DNA from: Eubacteriales bacterium
GTDB lineage: Bacteria; Bacillota; Clostridia; Christensenellales; UMGS416
Assembly: GCA_028709505.1 (NCBI GenBank)
Contig: JAQVWW010000051.1
Location: 1-7,242, forward strand
Length of the DNA stretch: 7,242 bases
Reading direction: 5' to 3'
Below the pieces are notes generated by a model, which ran no database searches, was not told the DNA's origin, and saw only the letters and a program-made list of their open reading frames with translations. Shown here piece by piece: positions 1 through 6,397 of this stretch. The first letter of the stretch is position 1, and every line of letters begins with the position of its first letter. Position numbers and translations under genes: made by a program.

Positions 1-45
1 AAAATCAACGCCCACAAGAAAACCAAAGCCAAGGCCAGAGCCTGA
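1..45 (+). CDS. C-terminal end of an upstream gene (partial), lysine-rich tail
   Basis: The first reading frame is open from the window edge to a TGA at 43-45 and encodes a 14-residue basic tail, KINAHKKTKAKARA. Most codons end in C or G, as in the genes downstream, and the frame stops well before the hairpin at 84-104, so a gene end here is plausible. No domain is visible, so the product cannot be identified from sequence. In Clostridia the gene directly before recJ is frequently secF, whose product ends in a cytoplasmic, often basic tail. That is an inference from synteny only. The other two forward frames are also open across this short stretch, which limits certainty. Confidence 0.45.
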   Translation, partial: KINAHKKTKAKARA

Positions 46-83
46 GCGCCGGCAAAAGGGTTTCCACAACTCTGCGCTTACCC

Positions 84-110
84 GACCCTCCCCACGGGAG
101 GGTCTTGCTG
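84..110 (+). terminator. Perfect 9-bp hairpin upstream of recJ, possible weak terminator or leader structure
   Basis: GACCCTCCC at 84-92 pairs perfectly with GGGAGGGTC at 96-104 around a 3-base CAC loop. The stem is GC-rich and the following bases (TCTTGCTG) contain only scattered Ts, so it is a poor match to a classic intrinsic terminator. It lies 39 bases after the probable upstream stop and 20 bases before the recJ Shine-Dalgarno site. It could end or attenuate transcription from the upstream gene, act as an mRNA processing or stability element, or mark a gene boundary. Only about 30 bases separate it from the recJ start, and I see no good promoter there, so a strong terminator would leave recJ without an obvious promoter. 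Confidence 0.4.
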
Positions 111-123
111 TACCCACCCAAAG

Positions 124-129
124 AAGGAG
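124..129 (+). promoter_or_regulatory. Shine-Dalgarno site deciding the TTG start of recJ
   Basis: AAGGAG ends 7 bases before the TTG at 137-139. This is near-ideal spacing and supports initiation at TTG, even though the recJ reading frame stays open upstream to the window edge and no ATG occurs in the first 60 codons. Confidence 0.8.
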
Positions 130-136
130 TGCTATT

Positions 137-2560
137 TTGCTGTTTCGTTATCAAAAACGCTATGAAGGACCGTCCGACGAGCAGGCCGTCTCCGCCTTTG
201 CCCGGGAAGCCGGCGTGTGCCCGCTGACAGCCCGCATATTGGCCGCCCGCGGCATCGATACGCTGCAGCGATATGAGCAGTATGTGGGCGTCGATTTGGA
301 CGGGATCTACGACCCATATCTACTCAGCGACATGCAGCAGGCGGTGGATTGTATCGACCAGGCGCTGGCTGACGACAAACGTATCACACTCTACGGCGAT
401 TATGACGTGGACGGCGTGTCGGCCATCGCCGTGCTGGTACAGGCCTTCGCGCAGCTGGGCAAGGACGTGAACTGGTACATCCCATCCCGGCACCGGGAAG
501 GCTACGGCATCAACGCCGATGCCGTGCGCACATTGGCCGACACCACCGATCTGCTCATCACCGTAGACTGCGGCTCGACCAACGTCGAGGAAATTGCGCT
601 GGCTTACGAACTGGGCATGGAGGTTATCGTCACCGATCACCACGAGTGCCCGGAAAAACTGCCGGCCTGCGCCGCCGTCGTCAACCCCAAGCGGCCGGGC
701 AGCCAATATCCGTTTGCCGGCCTGTGCGGCACCGGCGTGGCCGGCAAGCTGGTACAGGCGCTGGGCGGCGTCGATATGCTGCTGGAGGTGATAGACCTGG
801 TGGCGCTGGCCACGGTGGCCGATATCGTGCCGCTGCAGGATGAAAACCGGCTGTTTGTCAAGCTGGGGTTGCAGCGCATGGAAGAACAGCCCCGCGTGGG
901 CATCCAGGCGCTTAAAGAGTCGGCGGGTATTCGCGAAAGCCTGCGCGCCTACCATCTGGGCTTTCAGCTGGGCCCGCGTATTAACGCCGGCGGCCGGATG
1001 GAACTGGCCCATAAAAGCGCGGAGCTTCTGCAGTGCGAAGAACCGGCGCGGGCGGCTGAACTGGCCCGGCAGCTGGAGCGGGATAATCTGGAACGCCAGG
1101 CTACCTGCGCCGCCATCCTCGACGAAGCCGTAGCGCTGCTGGAACAAGGGTTTGATTACGAAAACCGCCGCTGCATCGTGCTGTACCGGCCCCACTGGAA
1201 CGCCGGCGTCGTCGGCATCGTGGCGGCGCGGCTGGCCGAGCGGTACCACCGGCCCACGGTGCTCTTTGGCCAGGGCGACGAAGGCTGCTACGGATCGGCG
1301 CGCAGCGTGCCCGGCGTACATATCTATGAAGCATTGCAGAACTGCCAGGATTTGCTGTTGCGCTTTGGCGGGCACGAGCAGGCGGCGGGTTGCGCCATTG
1401 CCGAGCCCAACATCGCGCTGCTGGCACAGCGGCTGAACCAACACCTGCGTGCCGTGTACGCCGACGAGCTCTTTTTGCCCGTGCGCCAGTATGACGCGGC
1501 CTGCACACCCGGCGAGCTGGACCTGGGCTTGGCCCGGGAGCTTAAGCTGATGGAGCCCTGCGGCTACGGCAATCCGCGCCCGGTGCTGCTGCTGCGCGGC
1601 GCAAAGATGGACGCGCTGCAGCTGTTATCCCAGGGGAAGCATCTGAAATTTACGCTGCAGGGCGCGGCGCTGCAAGGCATCGCCTTTGGCCAGGGGCACC
1701 TGGCGGCGGCACTTAAGGCCCAAAGCGACGGCTGCGATTTGCTGTTTGCGCCGGACATCAACACCTACGGCGGCCGGGAGCGCCTGCAGCTAAAGGTCGA
1801 TCACATTCGCCTGCCCCAGGACGATATGCCGGCGGTGGATGCCGCACGCTGGCAGATAAACCTGGTGGAGCAGCTGGGCGCCGACGCCCGGGGCGGGCCG
1901 CCTACGACGTTGACGCGCGATGCCTGGGAGCGCAGCCTATGTGAAGACATGGCCAAAAGCCCCTGGGGCACCATCGTGCTCTGCCACAGCCAGCAGAGCC
2001 TTTTGCGCGTGCATACGCTGCTCAAAGACGGCTGCGCCGGCAATTTTTATACCGAAAGCGGGACGCTTCTAAAGTGTGCCGGCGGTGAGAACGTGCTGGT
2101 GGCGGCGCCCGAGGCGGACAAGCTGCCTCTGGGCCGGTATACGCGGCTCTATTTGGACGAAAATTTGCTGCACGAAGACTATGCCCGGGCGTTGCAAGCC
2201 CAGTTGAACAGCGGCGGCTTATGCTATATAATGAAGTATCAACCGCCGAAGGACTGCCTGCTGGAACAGCTGGCGGCGATGGACCGGGATGCGCTGCTGG
2301 ACGTTTACCGCGGCCTAAAGGCGGCTACATTACAGGGAACGGCCTGCAAGGGCCCGGAAGATTTCTGGTTTTTATCCTGCCCGCCCTGGCAAACCCGGCT
2401 GGCGCTGATGATTTTTCAGCAACTGGGGCTGGTAAAACCAGTGTCCTGCCCGCCTTGGTGGCGGATGGAAGAGGGGAAAAAAAGCAGCCTGCAGCACAGC
2501 GCGGTTTTCCTGCGGCTGGAACAATGGAAAGGTGGGGCCAACTATGAATCTGAAGGATAA
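137..2560 (+). CDS. recJ: Single-stranded-DNA-specific 5'-3' exonuclease RecJ, long Firmicutes type
   Basis: RecJ degrades single-stranded DNA 5' to 3' in recombinational, mismatch and base-excision repair, using Mn2+/Mg2+ in the cytoplasm. The 807-residue product shows the DHH-family motifs in order: DYDVDG (88-93), DCGS (144-147), DHH (167-169), TVAD (226-229) and GPRINAGGRM (279-288). The DHHA1 part follows, with GSARS (386-390) and GGHEQAAG (411-418). An OB-fold nucleic-acid-binding region comes next, to about residue 560. Residues about 570-807 form the extra C-terminal domain found in Firmicutes RecJ but not in the shorter proteobacterial enzyme; the MDRDALLDVYRGL stretch near 715 is typical of it. 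The catalytic metal ligands appear intact. The TTG start is chosen because of the AAGGAG site at 124-129. The last 17 bases overlap apt, suggesting translational coupling. Identification is firm. Confidence 0.97.
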   Translation: MLFRYQKRYEGPSDEQAVSAFAREAGVCPLTARILAARGIDTLQRYEQYVGVDLDGIYDPYLLSDMQQAVDCIDQALADDKRITLYGDYDVDGVSAIAVLVQAFAQLGKDVNWYIPSRHREGYGINADAVRTLADTTDLLITVDCGSTNVEEIALAYELGMEVIVTDHHECPEKLPACAAVVNPKRPGSQYPFAGLCGTGVAGKLVQALGGVDMLLEVIDLVALATVADIVPLQDENRLFVKLGLQRMEEQPRVGIQALKESAGIRESLRAYHLGFQLGPRINAGGRMELAHKSAELLQCEEPARAAELARQLERDNLERQATCAAILDEAVALLEQGFDYENRRCIVLYRPHWNAGVVGIVAARLAERYHRPTVLFGQGDEGCYGSARSVPGVHIYEALQNCQDLLLRFGGHEQAAGCAIAEPNIALLAQRLNQHLRAVYADELFLPVRQYDAACTPGELDLGLARELKLMEPCGYGNPRPVLLLRGAKMDALQLLSQGKHLKFTLQGAALQGIAFGQGHLAAALKAQSDGCDLLFAPDINTYGGRERLQLKVDHIRLPQDDMPAVDAARWQINLVEQLGADARGGPPTTLTRDAWERSLCEDMAKSPWGTIVLCHSQQSLLRVHTLLKDGCAGNFYTESGTLLKCAGGENVLVAAPEADKLPLGRYTRLYLDENLLHEDYARALQAQLNSGGLCYIMKYQPPKDCLLEQLAAMDRDALLDVYRGLKAATLQGTACKGPEDFWFLSCPPWQTRLALMIFQQLGLVKPVSCPPWWRMEEGKKSSLQHSAVFLRLEQWKGGANYESEG

Positions 2561-3059
2561 AGTGCGCGTCATTAACGACTTTCCTATGCCGGGTATCCGG
2601 TACCGGGACATCACCACGCTGCTTCAGGATCCCCAGGCTTATCGAGAGCTGGTGGACCGGATGTATGAAGCGCTTAAAGACGACAACGTGGACATGGTGA
2701 TAGGCCCCGAAGCCCGCGGTTTTGTGCTGGGCGCCACGCTGGCCTACCTGCTAAACGCCGGCTTTGTGCCCATCCGCCGGCCGGGCAGGCTGCCCAGCCA
2801 GGTATTCCGCTACGAGTACCAGATTGACCAGGGCCGCAGCGATACGCTGGAAGTGCACAAAGACGCGCTGCACAGCGGCCAGCGCGTGGTCGTGGTCGAC
2901 GACCTGCTGGCCACCGGCAGCACGGCGCTGGCCTGCTGCGAGATGGCAAAGCGTATGGGCGCCGACGTGGTCAAGGTGTGCTTTGCCATGGAGATGACGA
3001 TGTACTCCGGGCGGGACTTGCTGGAAGGCTACGACGTGTTTTCAGCCATCAAATATTAG
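2544..3059 (+). CDS. apt: Adenine phosphoribosyltransferase
   Basis: Apt converts adenine and PRPP to AMP and pyrophosphate in cytoplasmic purine salvage. The 171-residue product has the usual family length and begins MNLKDKVRVINDFPMPGI, the standard Apt N-terminus. Visible motifs are IGPEARGF (53-60), the pyrophosphate-contacting loop RRPGRLP (78-84, usually RKPGKLP), SDTLEVHKDAL (99-109), the PRPP-binding loop VVVVDDLLATGST (115-127) and the C-terminal EGYDVFSAIKY. I chose ATG 2544 rather than GTG 2532 because homologues start here and a GGTGG site (2531-2535) lies 8 bases upstream. The gene starts inside the end of recJ, so it probably relies on coupled translation. Rel follows after 15 bases. 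Apt and Rel are a recurrent pair and both act on purine nucleotide supply. Identification is firm. Confidence 0.97.
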   Translation: MNLKDKVRVINDFPMPGIRYRDITTLLQDPQAYRELVDRMYEALKDDNVDMVIGPEARGFVLGATLAYLLNAGFVPIRRPGRLPSQVFRYEYQIDQGRSDTLEVHKDALHSGQRVVVVDDLLATGSTALACCEMAKRMGADVVKVCFAMEMTMYSGRDLLEGYDVFSAIKY

Positions 3060-3062
3060 AAC

Positions 3063-3067
3063 GGGAG
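3063..3067 (+). promoter_or_regulatory. Shine-Dalgarno site deciding the GTG start of rel
   Basis: GGGAG ends 7 bases before GTG 3075-3077. There is no ATG near the expected N-terminus, and the resulting protein start ([17 protein letters not shown]) leads directly into the hydrolase domain as in homologues. Confidence 0.75.
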
Positions 3068-3074
3068 ACCTTTT

Positions 3075-5261
3075 GTGAACGGGTTTTTGGATCGAGTGGT
3101 CGGCGAATACCGCAACAGGCTGGATGTTGACCTCATCGAGCGCGCCTATCACTATGCCCAAAATGCCCATCAGGATCAGACCCGCGAATCCGGCGAGCCT
3201 TATTTTGTGCACCCCTGCGCCGTGGCCGGCATACTGCTGGAGCTGGAGATGGACTCGGCTACCATCGCCGCGGCGCTGCTGCATGATGTCGTCGAAGATA
3301 CGCCCAGTACATCCGACGAAATCCAACGCCTGTTCGGCGATGAAATCGCCCAACTGGTAAGCGGCCTTACTAAGCTGGGCAAAGTGGAGTATCAGAGCAC
3401 CGAAGAGCGCCAAGCCGAGAATATCCGTAAAATGCTGCTGGCCATGGCCAACGATATCCGCATTATTCTCATCAAGCTGGCCGATCGGCTGCACAACATG
3501 CGCACGCTGCAGTACCGCGAGCAAAGCAAGCAAAAGGCCGTCGCCCGCGAGACGCTGGACATCTATGCGCCGCTGGCCCACCGGCTGGGTATTTTCAGCA
3601 TCAAGTGTGAGCTGGAAGATTTATCGCTGTATTATCTGGATCGCGAAGGGTACGACGAGATCACGCATTTGATCGAGGCCTATTCCCAGCGCGAGACGGA
3701 AATTGCTGAAATTATTCAAATCATTCGCGCGCGGCTGGACGAGATGGGCATACAGGCCCAGGTAGACGGGCGCACGAAGCATTTTTACAGTATCTATAAA
3801 AAGATGCGCCAGAAAGAGCGCTCTTTTGAGCAGATATTCGATATTATGGCCGTGCGTATCGTTGTGGAGTCGTTAAAGGACTGCTACGGCGCGCTGGGTA
3901 TGGTGCACACGCTGTGGAAGCCTATCCCCGGCCGGTTTAAGGACTATATCGCCGTCCCCAAAGAGAACCTGTACCAATCGCTGCATACGACGCTGATGGG
4001 CGAACATGGCCGGCCTTTTGAAGTGCAGATTCGCACTGTGGAGATGCACCGCACCGCCGAATTTGGCATTGCCGCCCACTGGCAGTATAAGGAGCAGCGC
4101 GCCGGGAGCAGCGACTTGGACCATAAGCTGCAGTGGCTGCGTTCGATACTCGAGTGGCAAACCGATACCAGCGATGCCCGCGAGTTTATGGATACGCTGA
4201 AGATGGATCTCTTCAGCAGCGAAATTTTTGTATTCACGCCCCGCAGCGACGTCATCAACCTGCCGACCGGGGCAACGCCCATCGACTTCGCCTATATGAT
4301 TCACAGCGCCATCGGCAACAAATGCGTGGGCGCCCGCGTCAACGGCCGCATGGTGCAGCTGGACGCGCAGCTAAAGACCGGCGACATCGTCGAAATCATC
4401 ACGTCCAACTCGGCCAGGGGCCCCAGCCGCGACTGGCTGAAGATCGTCAAATCCCCGCAGGCGCGCAGCAAGATACGCGCGTGGTTTAAACGCGAATGCA
4501 AGGAAGAGAACATCGATAAAGGCCGCGCCATGCTGGAGGAAGCCTGCAAGCGCATCGGCCTGCCGATGGCCGAGTTGATGCGGCCCGAATGGCTAAAAAA
4601 AATCTATAAGCGCTTTACCATCAACAACCTGGAGGACATGTACGCCGCCGTGGGCTATGGCGGCATTCCCGCCGGGCAGATCATCAGCCGCCTGCAGCAG
4701 GAGTACCGCCAGGAGGTGCGCGAGAGCCAGCGCAAGGCGCTGGAGCAGCTGCTGCAAAACGACGCCACCGCCGCCGAAGCCCAGGAGGAGCGGGCGGTCA
4801 ATAAGGCCCGCAGCGGCCACGGCATCACGGTAAAAGGCCACAGCGGCATGCTGGTGCGTTTTGCCCGCTGCTGCAGCCCGGTGCCCAACGACGAGATCGT
4901 CGGCTTTATCACGCGCGGCCGCGGCGTATCGGTGCACCGACGCGATTGCCCCAACATCGGCGACATGCTCAAAGATCCCAGCCGCATCATCGACGTGGCC
5001 TGGGAAGGCGACGAAGCGTCGGAATATCGTACGCAGTTTAAGCTGTTGGCCTACGATAGGCCGGGGTTGTTTGTCGACATCACCAACACCATCGCCGCCA
5101 ATAACGTAAAGATACAGGAAGTCAACGCGAAAATTGACAGCCAGGGCATGGCCGAGATGTTTTTTTCGGTGGAAATCAGCGGCAAGCAGCAGTTGGAGAG
5201 CCTGATGAAGGCGCTCAAAAGGATGCCCGAGGTGCGGGACGTGTTTCGCGCCGGCAAATGA
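3075..5261 (+). CDS. rel: Bifunctional (p)ppGpp synthetase/hydrolase, Rel type
   Basis: Rel makes (p)ppGpp from ATP and GDP/GTP on starved ribosomes and hydrolyses it otherwise, controlling the stringent response. At 728 residues it has the normal length. The HD hydrolase domain keeps H46, H70-D71, E74-D75 and D137, so hydrolysis looks intact. The synthetase domain has D256, YKKMR (241-245), the RFKD motif (287-290) and E316 in EVQIR. RxKD at that place is characteristic of bifunctional Rel/SpoT, whereas RelA enzymes that only synthesise carry ExDD. A TGS domain spans about 384-445, a helical region about 450-575, the Cys/His zinc-finger-like region has C599, C600, H621 and C625, and a C-terminal ACT domain spans about 652-724. 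The GTG start is set by GGGAG at 3063-3067. An A8 run (4595-4602) in the helical region is noted under findings. Often labelled relA in databases. Confidence 0.97.
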   Translation: MNGFLDRVVGEYRNRLDVDLIERAYHYAQNAHQDQTRESGEPYFVHPCAVAGILLELEMDSATIAAALLHDVVEDTPSTSDEIQRLFGDEIAQLVSGLTKLGKVEYQSTEERQAENIRKMLLAMANDIRIILIKLADRLHNMRTLQYREQSKQKAVARETLDIYAPLAHRLGIFSIKCELEDLSLYYLDREGYDEITHLIEAYSQRETEIAEIIQIIRARLDEMGIQAQVDGRTKHFYSIYKKMRQKERSFEQIFDIMAVRIVVESLKDCYGALGMVHTLWKPIPGRFKDYIAVPKENLYQSLHTTLMGEHGRPFEVQIRTVEMHRTAEFGIAAHWQYKEQRAGSSDLDHKLQWLRSILEWQTDTSDAREFMDTLKMDLFSSEIFVFTPRSDVINLPTGATPIDFAYMIHSAIGNKCVGARVNGRMVQLDAQLKTGDIVEIITSNSARGPSRDWLKIVKSPQARSKIRAWFKRECKEENIDKGRAMLEEACKRIGLPMAELMRPEWLKKIYKRFTINNLEDMYAAVGYGGIPAGQIISRLQQEYRQEVRESQRKALEQLLQNDATAAEAQEERAVNKARSGHGITVKGHSGMLVRFARCCSPVPNDEIVGFITRGRGVSVHRRDCPNIGDMLKDPSRIIDVAWEGDEASEYRTQFKLLAYDRPGLFVDITNTIAANNVKIQEVNAKIDSQGMAEMFFSVEISGKQQLESLMKALKRMPEVRDVFRAGK

Positions 5262-5271
5262 ACCATACGAA

Positions 5272-5278
5272 GGGGGAG
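5272..5278 (+). promoter_or_regulatory. Strong but displaced Shine-Dalgarno site before dtd
   Basis: GGGGGAG is a good ribosome-binding sequence, but it ends 29 bases before the dtd ATG at 5308, which is too far for normal initiation. Two readings fit. If the hairpin 5279-5299 folds, the site comes within about 8 unpaired bases of the ATG. Alternatively it serves the TTG at 5285, 6 bases downstream, which opens an 8-codon leader ORF. No other purine-rich site lies closer to the ATG. Confidence 0.5.
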
Positions 5279-5307
5279 AGGGTTTTGCACAAAAACCCTT
5301 GCTTTTT
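5279..5307 (+). terminator. Terminator-like hairpin with T tract in the rel-dtd gap
   Basis: AGGGTTTT (5279-5286) pairs with AAAACCCT (5292-5299) around the 5-base loop GCACA. It can be extended by a G-U pair (5278/5300) and is followed by TTTTT at 5303-5307, immediately before the dtd ATG. The form is that of a Rho-independent terminator or attenuator, though only 3 of the 8 pairs are G-C, so it should be moderate rather than strong. Because genes after it belong to a conserved operon, partial read-through or a regulatory or structural role is more likely than a complete stop. Confidence 0.4.
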
Positions 5308-5311
5308 ATGA
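5285..5311 (+). CDS. Possible 8-codon leader ORF overlapping the dtd start
   Basis: TTG at 5285-5287 is followed by seven sense codons and TGA at 5309-5311, giving the peptide MHKNPCFL. The TGA overlaps the dtd start as ATGA (5308-5311), the arrangement used for translational coupling. GGGGGAG (5272-5278) sits 6 bases upstream of the TTG, a spacing close to that of the TTG and GTG starts of recJ and rel in this same window. The ORF runs through the hairpin 5279-5299, so a translating ribosome would disrupt it. The ORF is too short to score statistically, and chance remains likely; treat it as a hypothesis. Confidence 0.25.
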   Translation: MHKNPCFL

Positions 5312-5757
5312 GAGCAGTGGTACAGCGCGTCAGCAGCGCGTCGGTAACGGTGCAGGGCGCCGTATCCGGCGCCATCGGGCAGGGCCTGGTGGTGCTGCTG
5401 GGCGTGGAAGAGGGCGATACCGACGACGATGTGCAGTACATTTGCCAGAAGGTGGCGGGTCTGCGCATCTTTGAAGACGACCAGGGTAAGATGAACCGCG
5501 ACGTGGGCCAAATAGGCGGCGCCGTGCTGCTGGTTTCCCAATTTACGCTGTGCGGTGACGCCCGCAAAGGCAGGCGGCCGTCGTTTGCCGCTGCCGCCCG
5601 GCCGGCGCAGGCCGACGCGCTCTACCAAAAGGGCGCGGCTCTGCTTAAGCAGATGGGCGTGCCGGTGCAGACCGGGCAGTTTCAGGCGCACATGATGGTA
5701 TCGCTGGTCAACGACGGCCCGGTGACTATTTTATTGGACAGCAAAAAACTATTTTAA
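5308..5757 (+). CDS. dtd: D-aminoacyl-tRNA deacylase (DTD1 type)
   Basis: Dtd hydrolyses D-aminoacyl-tRNAs (and glycine wrongly attached to tRNA-Ala), releasing free tRNA and keeping D-amino acids out of proteins; it acts as a cytoplasmic homodimer. The 149-residue product matches the usual length and starts [15 protein letters not shown], a standard Dtd N-terminus. The two active-site motifs are present: SQFTL (77-81), followed by RKGRRPSF, and the Gly-cisPro motif within NDGPVT (135-140). ATG 5308 is preferred over an in-frame TTG at 5299 because homologues begin MRAVVQRV and the TTG lies inside the hairpin arm. There is no ribosome-binding site at normal distance, so initiation may depend on folding or on a leader ORF. 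The stop codon overlaps the Shine-Dalgarno site of the next gene. Confidence 0.96.
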   Translation: MRAVVQRVSSASVTVQGAVSGAIGQGLVVLLGVEEGDTDDDVQYICQKVAGLRIFEDDQGKMNRDVGQIGGAVLLVSQFTLCGDARKGRRPSFAAAARPAQADALYQKGAALLKQMGVPVQTGQFQAHMMVSLVNDGPVTILLDSKKLF

Positions 5758-5770
5758 GGAACATAACCCT

Positions 5771-6394
5771 ATGAAATCGTACACAGTCCCTAACCGGCGG
5801 CCCTATATGGAAGGCCGCTGCTATCTGTTGGCCTGCGAAAAGACCGGCGCTGCCGCCGTCATCGACCCCGACGGCTGTGCCGCCGACGTACAGGCGCTAC
5901 TCAAGAAACAGCACTTAAGCCTTAAGATGATATTGCTGACCCACGGGCATTTTGACCATATCGGGTCGGTGGACGAGCTGCGCGCCGCGCAGGATGTGCC
6001 GGTGTATATCCACCCGCTGGACGCCGCCCTGCTGACTGCCGCCGACGGCAACCTTTCCAGCCTGCTGGGCGCGCCGCTGGTGATCGGTGCCGCCGACGCG
6101 CTTTTGCACGACGGCGACACGCTGCTGCTGGGCGATACGCCCATACAGGTGCTGCACACGCCCGGCCATACGCCGGGTAGCTGTTGTTTTTTCTGCGGTG
6201 GTGCGCTGTATAGCGGCGATCTGCTGTTTTGCGGCGGCGTGGGCAGGACGGACCTGCCCGGCGGCGACGCCGCGCAGCTGCAGGAAAGCCTGGCCCGTGT
6301 ATTGGAACTACCGCCGGATACGCCGGTCTATCCGGGCCATGGCCCAAGCACCACCATCGGCAACGAAGCCGGTACGCTGTACGACGAAGGATAG
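5771..6394 (+). CDS. Metallo-beta-lactamase-fold hydrolase, glyoxalase II-like
   Basis: A compact 207-residue MBL-fold protein. The metal ligands of the family are all visible: HGHFDH (H58, H60, D62, H63), H133 in HTPGHTPGS, D150 in YSGD and H190 in YPGHG. This pattern and length fit the YcbL/glyoxalase II-like branch, which hydrolyses thioesters such as hydroxyacyl-glutathione or related thiols. Many Firmicutes lack glutathione, so the true substrate is unknown. No signal peptide or membrane segment is seen, so it is probably cytoplasmic. ATG 5771 is preceded by TAAGGA (5755-5760), in which the dtd stop codon forms part of the ribosome-binding site. It lies between dtd and hemZ, its usual place in clostridial operons of this type. 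The fold assignment is firm and the substrate open. Confidence 0.92.
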   Translation: MKSYTVPNRRPYMEGRCYLLACEKTGAAAVIDPDGCAADVQALLKKQHLSLKMILLTHGHFDHIGSVDELRAAQDVPVYIHPLDAALLTAADGNLSSLLGAPLVIGAADALLHDGDTLLLGDTPIQVLHTPGHTPGSCCFFCGGALYSGDLLFCGGVGRTDLPGGDAAQLQESLARVLELPPDTPVYPGHGPSTTIGNEAGTLYDEG

Positions 6395-6397
6395 CCA

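Noticed and set aside
2..136. N-terminal extension of RecJ, since its frame is open to the window edge
   Set aside because: The upstream translation is rich in Arg and Pro and unlike RecJ, it runs through the hairpin at 84-104, and AAGGAG is ideally placed for TTG 137.
46..136. A promoter for recJ in the upstream gap
   Set aside because: No pair of -35 and -10 elements with acceptable spacing was found by eye; scattered T-rich bits do not qualify.
320..1444. A 374-codon open frame on the minus strand across recJ
   Set aside because: It lies wholly inside a gene with intact RecJ motifs, its translation shows no recognisable family, and long antisense frames are common opposite GC-rich codons. 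Treated as a shadow.
2532..2543. GTG at 2532 as an alternative apt start
   Set aside because: It would add four residues not seen in Apt proteins and has no spaced ribosome-binding site, while ATG 2544 has GGTGG 8 bases upstream.
2477..2547. A7 run near the end of recJ, where a -1 shift would end at a TGA overlapping the apt ATG
   Set aside because: The shift would change only the last few dozen residues, the zero frame encodes a normal RecJ C-terminus, and the ATGA overlap is easily chance.
5160..5166. T7 run in the ACT domain of rel as a slippage site
   Set aside because: It encodes two Phe codons and the first base of a Ser codon in a conserved position near the protein end. Nothing supports a functional frameshift.
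4593..5567. A 324-codon minus-strand open frame across rel and dtd
   Set aside because: It overlaps two firmly identified genes, crosses their junction and has no recognisable motif. Treated as a shadow.
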